A stretch of DNA of 64,000 nt, taken from the NCBI RefSeq assembly GCF_910592395.1, contig NC_088308.1:26179501-26243500 (forward strand), read 5' to 3'. This document shows, one piece after another, positions 10,280 to 22,200 of the stretch; position 1 is the first letter of the stretch; each line of letters opens with the position of its first letter. The notes below the pieces were generated by a model that had not been told where the DNA came from, did not search any database, and was given only the letters and a program-made list of their open reading frames with translations. The position numbers and the translations under genes are program-made. Source of the DNA: Lineus longissimus. Lineage: Eukaryota; Nemertea; Pilidiophora; Heteronemertea; Lineidae.

Positions 10280-13200
10280 TTAGATGGTCACTTTCACTAG
10301 ACCAGACTGAGTGGCAGGACCTTGAGCACTTCCCCCTCGGTTTAAACGTTTGGCTCTGAAAATGGAGATGGAGAACATGATCAGTGGGGACTACAAGAAC
10401 ACAACATTTGACAAATGGCACATCGATTTCTTCTTTTCATGTTCCGAAGTCACAGTGACAACAAATCATTACGAGGAGTACACCCAGTAGTCAGATATAA
10501 GGTAGTGACCTTATAAAACAGGTTCTACGGTCTCTACCTTTTAAATTGTATGCCAATTAGTGTCACGAGTATCTCCCTATAATTGGACAGAATGTGTGTC
10601 AGAGGCTAATAAAACCGAGGTCACAGCCACAGTGGCATTGTTCTGCCTTATAATTGTGTTTTTTTAGGAACAAGAACTTGAACAGTTGTCAATGTGCCAG
10701 CACTGCTATTACAGATGTTTATTATATATAGTTCCGGTAGTTTGTTTACAATGTAGTTGTAACGGCCATCCCTAACTAATTTGTCCATCACATCTACAGT
10801 AGAGAAAAGCGGACATACTACACATCCACAATCCTTTTCAAACCAAATACCAATTTAGTCTTGCCACATACATGTGAACACCATACATGGGTGGGTCTAG
10901 TTACAGAACATGACACAAGACACCATACTCCAGTGAACTATTTGGGTGATCTAGACAAAATCAGAAATGACCATCCAGAAAAAAGGCTGTCGCAGTTGTA
11001 TAACATGTGTTGTGGTTGCATGAACTATTGGATGTGTTCAGTGTGAGCTAGCTGTGTTGTGAAAGCAAATGAAGCTGTATGGATGGGCTCTCAACACTAC
11101 AAATCAGGTCACAAGTCAACGCTCTTCTCTTATCATCATGGATGCTAGCGTGGGGTCAGAAGGTAACATGCCAGTGCACCCTTGATGGATAACAGAATGA
11201 CATGCTTTTGGGTACTGGGACAATAACTAGACTTGTGACATGTAGGTGGAATGAGGAACACTTGGACCAAAATACACCAACCTATTGACAACTCAGTATT
11301 GTCTAGTAAACCAGTAATGGAAGCTGTCAGCACCAACAAAAACTTTATCAGGAAGCCCCAATCAAACATAATAAACCTAAGTTTCAAGTAGTTTCAGATC
11401 TCACCCAGTCAAACTAACCATGCTAACAGCTCCTTTCAATGGCATCACCAGACTCAACAATTTGAAAGCATCACTCTTACCCAATCTATATTGACCATTC
11501 CCACTGAATGGAGGTTTTTGATCGAATAAGACTTGACTTGAGAGAAGACGGTCCATACTTCTCCTCTGACCAATGCAATAACATGTCAAAGACACCATAA
11601 CTATCAGAAGTCGGTGGGCAGTTTTGATTTTTCTTTAATTATTGAGAATTTGTGGACAGCACAGAAAGGCAATCCAAATCATTATGGCTGTCCTACAACG
11701 CTCACATGTTTATGAATTGAGAGTTACACTAGACACTAGTTAGTCGAGAAGCATGGACCTAGCAAATGAACGAGATTAAACCAAGCAGGTATTTGCAAGC
11801 AGAAGGGACAACATCACTCAAATCAGCACAATACATTTCTTGTATATGAACCTGTTCGTGTGGCGTCCTCCAGTTTTCACGAGGTCAGACCTACAGAATG
11901 ATAGAAATGAAGCCAAACCACATCAACAGCGAGTAATATAATGAAAAGAGAATTAGGCAGAACTAGATAATTTAGAGATACTGGTACTAATATCAAGTTC
12001 AGCCTACATCTTATCTCAACTCTCTCAGTCCTATGAGCCACAAAGGGTTGAGAAACTACAGTAGAATACGAAATTGCTTGTCATGATCGTGTGTAGGCAG
12101 CAAGGCCTATAAGACAGCACTAACTAGGAAGCAGGCACTAGGAAGCTAGAGATGAGGCATATGCCACCAGTGGCACAGTCAATCAGTAATTACTTCACTT
12201 TTCCTCGCATTTCATGAGTAATTTCATGGCATTGACACATATACTTCAAGTATGAGGAACAACGTCACACTGACTAACAGGATGTCCCCATTAGGACTAC
12301 AGCCGAAATAAGGGTTAAACATTAACAAAACCAACAAAGCAAAACTTTTCTGTCAGGATTTCCTGAAGAATGCCATTTCAAAGCTGTACTGAGAAGTAAG
12401 AAGCCAAAGTCAAAGCAGCAAGTAGCATAATGATGTTAATAGAGAACGGAATAGAAGCAATGTGCCCTTGCAATGAAAACTCAATGTAAATCTCTTGGGA
12501 ATATGGCATTTGCACAAATTTTCATTGCAAGAGCACATGAATTAGTAAGGGAGAAAGAAACTTAGCAAAATATAGGATTTCGACTAGATATGCTCAGCAT
12601 CTAGTCTAAGCATGCAATTGTCGTTTACTTCTGGTAGTCCATTTGGTTTTAACTTATCCAAAGCACCTGGACTAGACTTTACACGTCGCAACATGTCATA
12701 GTATGCGATTAGGGCAATTGCAACAGCCGGTGTTACGTAATTTCTTTAACTGGTTTGGGCATGCACAGCTGTAGGTTAGAGTGAAGCAACCCCTTGCAAG
12801 CAGAGAGACATTAGGCGAAAAATATCATCCATTTCTGGTCAAACCGCTCATTCAATATAAGTACTGTACTAGGAAGTAGGGTACTAAAATAACCAAATTT
12901 AGCAAACAGATGGTTTAAAGCTAAATTAAAGTTATTCTTGACCAGAAATGAACCCATTTTGGCCTTAAAATATTACTGTACTTTATTCTACTTGAGGGAG
13001 ATTATCATGGATGGCGGATTGGCCTGGAATTTAGCATAATCGTTCCTATAATAAACAGGAAAGAGAGATCCCAGGACTTCTTTCAATATTTAAGGAAAAT
13101 CATGTATGCTATTCCACCACCGCAGTAGTTTGATAAGACAAAATGTTTTATGTCTTTGAGGTAGAGCAACAGAATATGACATCCCTAGACTCCTCAGCTC

Positions 13201-16200
13201 AGTGTTCCTTTATGACTAGGGCTTTGTAAACAAACCTTCCTCACTTTACCAGTTTAAAGAAGTTACTGCTTTCAGAAAATAGTTAAGTCAAAAATAAGAT
13301 GATTAAAACTGTGAAGTGCTAAGAAATATGTAAATGAGTGTTATCCAGACTTATTATAGGCGCATACCCAGAAGAAGGGTGCAATGGTGCCTTTAGACAA
13401 AGTGAACTTTAAGGCGTTGGAGTCTAAAAAAGTATTAGTTAAGTGAGTTATTATCATAAGTTATACCAGTTTCCCACAGAGGGCAGAAAAAATTGTCAAA
13501 AGGTCAAAACTTTAGTTTCCATCACGTAACAGAGGAATGTTGAAGGTCGATACAATGTGCATCAGCAAAATGAGCAACATTTCATCATAACAATACCTTT
13601 TTATTATTTGAGAACGCAATCAAAATGTTATCATGGTTTCCATTTTCCGCCATCAACCATTTGTATCCTAAAGGTCTCAACCTCATCGTTAAGGTCTCAT
13701 CTTTGACTTTGATGGTCGCACTCATAATTTTTAGCAGATTTAGAGGGCATGAAACTGGCAAGTTCTAATTCTATCCATATCATACATACCTGGGTGAATT
13801 CAGTGGGCTAGGAGTATTGACGCGGCCATTTCTCGGCTGATCTCGCACAAAGTTCCGACATGACGCTAACTTTGATTCAAGCGCCTGAAATGACATGTGA
13901 TATGCGAATCATAGTTGATGTCTTACTAAGGTACAAAGGAAGGGATGCAAATGAATCAATCAAATCAGGAAACAATCTGGGCAGATATTCTGACCAACTT
14001 TTTGTGATCAAGACTTTGTACTTGCAGTCAAATAGTCCATTTCAAAAGTTTCATAACAATCGGTCTGTTTTTTATCATCATGAAATTTGATGATTAATCA
14101 AGTACCAAAATCAAAGTGTTTGATAAATGGAAAGAAGATCTAGGTTATAAGTCCATGAACAAAGCCAACTGAACTTGAATGAATGAATAAATGAATGAAT
14201 CATATAATCATAAGTCTAAAGATGTGAATAACCTTATTTTTTTGTAAACTACCAGCCAACACAGGCAATTGGTTGCAATTGAACTCTCAACCAGTATTTC
14301 ATAACATTTGAAATGATGTTTCACAGGGAAAATTTCATTTGTGATCCACTTTCCAAACCCGGTCAACTGTACTGAATGGATTTTGTTTTGAACATAACAT
14401 CCTTGCTGAGCTAGCATTACGACGGAAGTGATCGTGAAATGTCATAAACAGAGTTTTTTGATCCAGACAAGGCTAATCTAATGCAGTGTTAGTACAGATG
14501 TAAATGATATCGAAGTTGGAAAATGAGTAAGTTGCAAGTCCACTCCATGCATGAGATGTGGGTGACGTGTACCTCAGGATTGGACATACTTCGCCTCACA
14601 CCGGGAAACATATCTAACATGTTGTTGAGAGAGGCCTTCCAGGCAGAGACAGTTTGTTCTCTCTTTAGCAGAAAGAGCTTGAAGAGAAAATGGAAACACA
14701 TCATATCAGACATGTCAGGACATGAAAGCAATTTACAGAATGGGGAAGCAGAAACTCTTCAGTATTCCAGCCAAGAAGGCATCAAGTACAGTTACTCAAC
14801 GAACGCATTGGAAATTGACCTTGCCTAGTTTTTGATGCCAAATATTCAAACTAAAGAAACTGTCACTAAACTGTGAACTTGTTGTAGAACAAACAACAAT
14901 TGGCATTCATAATGTCAATGAAATCTTCCAAAAGCTTGTACACATATGTTTTAACCACAAGTATCATGCAGCAGTCTACACTGTCAAAGCATGTCACATT
15001 CATGTACACATCCAAATACTTGAAGCTAGCTACTAGTATTGGTGTCGATTAATCTTGATGTGGAGTGGTTGGGTTTTGCACAGGACACTTAAACTTGCCA
15101 CAGACCAATATTTGTGCAGGGGTGGTCAATCAGATGGCTGGCAGGGGACTATCTAAAAGGTCCAAGAAGCAGGAGGATACTAAGTCAAGATGCATGACTG
15201 ATACTACGCTGAACCAAAACCAATCAAGGAAGAAATAGGATCAGGTTGAAGCAGCAACTCAATGCCAAAATGGAATTTACCATTTCACAGTCAGGTATCA
15301 GTTCCCATGATGAGTTGACAAGTACTGAAGTTTTAAATACGGTTGCAAGAGCAATGCTTCACATATTCTCAAATGCAGAATGATGTTTTACTTGGATTTC
15401 AATGATGCCCACACACCTCTGTAAATTGAAAGCTCCCGAGTCTTTCATTGAGTTCTACCAGGCAATGCCTTTGAAAGTACTTTTGAAATGGTGTCTTTGA
15501 CACTTCGTGAAGCAGATATGCATTTAAAACAACAGAGCACAGCCAAGGTCATTCAAGGACCCAGTAGATGAGATAGCCAAAGAAGACAAGCGAAGGTGTA
15601 GCCAAGTTTCCTTGCAGCCAGGAGGTGGTCAGCATGGACTGAAGTGAAAGCAATGACCTATAGAGGAGATGCATCAAGTATGTCAGTGGGGACAAAGCTA
15701 TATATTCTTAAGAGGTTATAGGAGGCGTAGATGCTCTTAATGTACATTAATGTCTGTTGAGCATGGATTGGACTTGCAACATTCCTATAACTTGTGACTT
15801 ATGACAAAATGACACCAGTCAAACATCTTTAAGCAAGGCTTGGGTCATTTTCAGCTTCATTTAAAGCTTTATAAATGATTAAGACTCAATAGTGAGGTGG
15901 CATATATCGATCATACACTGTGCGAATCAGACCTGAAAAACCTTGCACTGAAGAGTCATTCAACCCCATGGAAAGCCTTTTCCACATCAAGTCAGACATA
16001 AAATGTCCTGATAATGTCCCAGGGTAACTTATTGACCCGAAAATAAAATCAGTAACTCACTGTGAATGAAACACAAAGGAAATACACATAAATCAAGGTA
16101 TGCTTGTGCAGGCCAAGCATCTACATATACTTATAGTTAAAATACCAATTCGTTTAAGGAGATTAGAACTAATCCTCTTTAGTTTTAAAAGCTGGTGCCA

Positions 16201-19200
16201 TAATTTTCATGGGCGATACATTTTTATACTAGATAAATAGGAATCAAATCAACCTAAGCTAAGGCCGGGTCGTTCATTCCTTGGACAGGTGTGTTGCAGT
16301 TAACAAGTAGGACTTTGGACTCATAAAGCACACACTCCAGAGCACTCAAGATGCAAATACTAACCCCAACTTTCCGTAATAAATCACCGACAATATTTAA
16401 CGCTGAAATCCTCGCCGACGTTGAAAGTGGAGTGCCACCTGGTGTGAAAGGAGGTAAACCTGAAAATGAATTTCAAAAATATAAGATAAAAACTGTATCA
16501 TTCAAGAATGAGGAAGACAACTCATAAATGACTGACAAAGTTGTTTATATCTCCATCATGACAGATATCAGCTGTCCTAAAAAGCCTCGACCAACAGTTC
16601 TTACCTTTCCCTGTAGGTGTCGTAGGTGTATGTGGCGGCGTTATCGTCTCACTTAATTTATTAGAGTCTACATTTGAAAGGTCAAGATCAGTGTGTACAA
16701 TGTTATCGCCCATGCTGCCCGCGGGTGGTCGCTTCTTGACGTCGTCCTCGCTGCCATGCTCCCCTGCACCGTCTAAGATGCTACTGTCGGGCGTGCGCGG
16801 TACTTGCTTCACATCTAATTCTTGTCGTAAATCTGGAAGAAGATCATGATGTCATAGCATAACTTATTTGGCAAGGACGCCATTAGGAAATTTTGTTATC
16901 GTCTGACTTTAGACCGAAGTTCAAGGATATAGGTCTGTGAAATCGATTCTCTTTGATGACTGGACATGCACAAACACGAACCAGAGACTTGTTTTTAAAT
17001 GTTCTTTGAAAATCATTACAGTTAATACCCTATTCAATAAATAAGCTGTGAAGGGGACGTTTCGCTAAAGAGATTTAATTTAACAGGCCCAAACATGATC
17101 CAAGTTCAGTCTTAAACCTAGGGTGAGCCTGAGCGAAACAAAAGGATAAAAGAAAACAGTCTATTAGGGTATTCATTGTGAATATATCAGAAAGCAGCCT
17201 AAGGGCTATACTACTGTGAATAATATATCAGGCTTAGACACACTTATCATTGGATCATGAAAGGATTCTTGCATTTCTTTGAAACATGATACCTGTGACC
17301 TTCCGATAACCCATGACTCTAGTTGTCTCATTCGTATCATGCTGTTGCAGTTGCTTTCAGATAATGATAATGAGAATAATCAAATACACTAAGGCTATTG
17401 CAATTTGACAGCTATTTTGATCATTCATCAATATTTATCATAAAATCAGTTCCAACTTGTTTCATTGATTCCCTCTTCATAAGTGAATGAAAGAACTGAT
17501 CCAATTTTATTCACATAATCCTGTCCAGCCAGCACTAACATGATGAGAGACAAGCAGGGACAGGCACAATGCCATTTAATATTGTAGAATCATGAATAAT
17601 ATCATGCAGCGGATTACGACTACTGATAGATCAATAGCCATTGTTATAGTATGCTGAACTTGGTGTGCATTTAAAAGTTAGACATTTGTTCAGTGCAACA
17701 TGAGTATTCCAGTTGCCCTGCATGGCCAGAGTGTGAAATTTTAGTTTCATAGGTCTCAGACCTAAAAGATGTTCATCTTGAGCCAACCTCTTGTGCTGAC
17801 AACATACCTCGGGCTTCATCTTTGAGTCGCTGAACTGTTATGGCTAAATTCTCCTTTTCATCAAGTTCACTTTCTAAAAATGCATTTCTTTCTATGGCCT
17901 GGAACGATAAGACAAAGAAATGCAGTCAAACAATAGTCATTTCCGAGCAAAATGAAAACACATTTTCATGTGATGACCTGATCTGTCTTGTCCTGCATCA
18001 TTTGACAATACCCACATGATACACTGATGTCTGAATAAGCACTCTGATTGTTACTGTCAAAAAACCTCCACTGAAAAAATCTATTTATTGACCACACTGA
18101 GCTTTCATAGAAGCAATCTTTGAATTTGATTTGATACACAGCTCTGATTAAACCTGGATTGAAATTCTCAATTACGAATTAAGTCATGAATACATGTATC
18201 TGCAACTACAGCAGACTATCAATGAATCAATCGATATGACCAGGAAATCTCGCACCTGGTGCACATTTTCAGCCGGGCCATTATTGATGCCATGAAAAGA
18301 GAGGAATGAGTCATATTCCCAGGGAGGGCAGTCGGGATAACGGATCATTGGATGTCCACAGTAGAGACAAATGGATAAAGGGACAATATTGAGAACATTG
18401 GTTCTTATTTCATCTCATTGCAAAGTTCATTACTGTTGAGCACTGAGATAATGCAATTGGGTCACCATCATCATTATCACATGACAAACCCAAACCTTTA
18501 CACAACACAATGAAATTCTTTATGAAATTGAAGAGACACTTTTCACTGACATTAGTGCCCCCCCCTCCAGGTCACCAGTGGCCAAGTTTTATGGCATATA
18601 CAAGTATGTATAAAGAAATGCCGTCAAACAACTGCACCTTACATGTATGCATGTATACATGACAGACTGCTCTTGTCTCGACCGATCCACGGCCAACACA
18701 CACATTACACACACTCATTTCTTTGAACTTCATTCCAGAAAACAGGAATTTTTGAAGAGACTTCAAGAAATGTATGTCAACAAACCACAGGGATCACCAG
18801 GGCAGACCAAAGCAACAGCTGGCAGCAACAAGTTTTTATTATGCACAGGATGCGAAGCAATTAACATTTATTTTTAAGCGACTGCTCTTCATAATACATT
18901 ATTCTAATGGAAAGGCAATAATATAATTTGCTACGCATTAATCAAGAATACTGATGTGAAATAATTGGCATATCAGTCTATATATTCATACATACACTCA
19001 ATGCACTAGTGCCACGCTGGAAGATATGACGTAGCTAGCAAGCTCATGTACAGACACACCACATGATGTAGGTGATCAACCATGTAGATGATCGTTGGTA
19101 ACTCTACTGGCTGGCAGATCTGGTTTAACCCTTTAGGGAAACAGTCACCGATATTTTCAACTATGCTTTCAACTTACTTGACTGATTGTGATAGACTAAG

Positions 19201-22200
19201 GCAGCAAATTGTACCACTCTGGTTTCAACCAGCGGTGCTATATAAGCCTTGACTCCACTTCCGTCGATAACTTTTGCATGCCACCCGAGTTCTTTGTCAA
19301 TAATATTTTGCCCAATGACTCCGTCTTTTGCCAGTGGGCTATCCCAAGTTACTGTCCACTTGGACAGGGTCATCTGCTTGCCCTGGCCTTAGAGTAACCA
19401 GAGCATGGCATAGACACCAGGTACAAATGTTCAAGGAACCCCAGTTTTGCATCTCATTTGGAGGAATAAGCTAACTCTGGCTAGGTGTCTGGCTCACAGA
19501 AACGGTAGTCCCCCTCCAAAAGAAGACAGTGATACTTCACTCAGCTTTGATTTGGACCACGCCATATACATGTATGATGCCAAAATGCAATATTCAAGAC
19601 ACAAATCTAACTTCAATTCAATCAGGGAATCTTTTACATGTATGTATCATGCAATGAGATGAACACCATAGGCATATTGAGGGTGATTATGCATGTTATT
19701 GATCTGCTGGATACCTGCCAGAGAAGATCAATCATGGCTTAACCTTGCAACAAGATAGAAGCTTGATCCTGGCTCTGTAAGATAGCCTCGGATGAAGATG
19801 ATTCCACAGAGCATCAGATGCGGATAGGTCAATGATAAAGAAAAGTTGTATTTTCCCTGTGTGACCTAGACCGGTAATAAATAGAAACATAACTTAGGTC
19901 TGGCTATACCGTGTATACACAGTGCCTAATCAAATCCTTTTGTAAACACAAGGCTTTAAGCTGTCTAGATACCAGCTTTGTGATTGTTCTTGTGATCAGA
20001 ATTTATCCTCAAGTTCAATATTTTATAAAGTGGTTTTGTTACGTTCCATTAACATGAAATATGGACTTCAGACAAGACATGCTCAGAATTAAGACATCCT
20101 TTGGCAATCATACAACACAAACTTAAAGAAAATGTAAGCAAGTTTAAATGGATTCCTAATCAAGTACATCTCTTGATAAAGTTTACTTTCACAAGGGGAT
20201 TTGACATTCCTGTAGACTTAGCCAAATACTGACCCCAAAGGGTGAAATAAAACATGACAGACTTTGAAGAGTAATGATTCCTCTGGCTTGGTAGGCCTAC
20301 TTGGCCGCTGAGTTGGACTTCTTGATCAGGCTGAAAGTCTGATTCTGAATCATAAATTTTTGGCCCAAGAAATCTGTCGTATCATACATGTCACAGGGAT
20401 TCTTCCAGTGACAGTGTTTAATATGTACAGAAATTTGTTGTGGCACCCTTTCACATTGACATTGATGACTTTGAGCCTCTTGTCTTGCAACACTTTGAGC
20501 ATTTTTAATTCATGGCAGGATCCATAGCTACCAACAGTCTTTTATATTCAAAGTGAAAAAGGGAAAACCTTTGCTTATCCTAAACTATTCTTATCATACA
20601 AACTGAGCCTCTGAAGGCCAACTTGTCAATAAATCGATACCATTACCTTCACTAGGCCTACATGTATTGTGTACAGCAGCCATTAATAACAGAATGACAG
20701 ATCAATAGTCTCAATGGCTTATTCAAGACACCTTCTCATCACAGGCCCACTTGAATAACCAACAAAACAGTTCTGTATTGTGATTGTCAATGGAATCAAT
20801 GGCAAAGGGCAAAATTCAACAGTAATCAATTGTCATTGTCGCCGATGACACTGTGACATCATTTCAAGTTGACGTCAGTCTGTGATTGATTTGTTGAAAG
20901 AAGAAAACAACTGTTTTGAAGGCTTGATCTTGATTCCTTCAGGAGATCGCGTAGTGTGATGAATCAGACACTTCCGTTTTCTTAGGTTTTCATGGCACCA
21001 TGTTATTGTTGATTTCAAACTTGATCATTGCACTGAAATAGTGCTTTTGAAATACAAACTACTGTATCTACAAAAATATTGAATTTGCACTTCTAAAAAA
21101 ACTACCAGTCTACCAGATGAAAAATATCAGCTAACCACTCCTGAAAGGCCAGGTGGATTGCCTCACCATGAAATCCATGCCAATATGAAGGATCAATCAT
21201 TGTTTCCCCGGCACGTTTCTCAGTACAGGTGAATCTGCAGTTGGAACTGACTAAGAATTTGAAACACAAAACCAGACAAGTGTAAGGGGATGAAGCTAAC
21301 CAGATGCACAGAATGAAACTTTCACATGAGAAAAAGTTCTAACTTTTCAAAACTTGATGAGCAGTGGAAAGACTTGGCCTGAACCTTGGATTATCCACTG
21401 TGACTTGATCCCTTAGAGAGTGTGATAAATGAAATGGCCAGGGCCATTGTGCTCACCTCATGTGGAGGAAAGATGGATAAAGAGCATTGTATTGTGTCAT
21501 GTAGTGTTAGGTTTGATGTAGGTCCAAGCAATTACAATTTCCCCAAAATGGCCAATTTACAGTACATTCGACCTCTGTGACCTTGCAAAGTAGGTCAAAT
21601 CAAAGAAGACCCGGGTGACACATCGAATGGTTGTTAGAATTAGATGTACCTATGATATAAAATTGGTGCCAATCGGGCAAGTCATTACTAGGAATAATGG
21701 CATTTTGAAGAATTTAGGATTTGGCCCCCTCCCTGGAGGCCAAACGGCAAATCAGATCGCACCAAACTTCGATACCTGAGATCACCTGACCAAGGGGTAC
21801 ATGTGTACTTAATTTGTGATCAATAGTCATTGCAGTTAAGAAACATGCCATAGTTACGGCCTGACGGCGAATTTACGCCATTTGACCTCTGTGACCTTGA
21901 CAAGAAGGTCAAATTAAAAACCTGTGTGACATATACTGTATGGTGGTTAGATGTACACATGATATCAAATTGGTGGCAATCGGGCAAGAAGTTAAGGAAT
22001 AATCACATTTTTAAGGTTTTTGGATTTTGCCCCCTGGTGGTCAAGTGGTGAATCATATTGGACCAAACTTCAGTCCCTGAGATCACCTGACTAAGAGGTA
22101 AATGTGTACCAAATTTGGTATGAATAGTCATTGCAGTTTAGAAACGTGCCATCGTTACATCCTAACGGCCAATTTACACCATTTGACCTCTGTGACCTTG

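Noticed and set aside
14523-14828. 101-codon plus-strand frame in NDEL1 intron 7
   Set aside because: No recognisable family, no convincing splice sites in the needed phase, and overlapping frames of similar length on the other strand.
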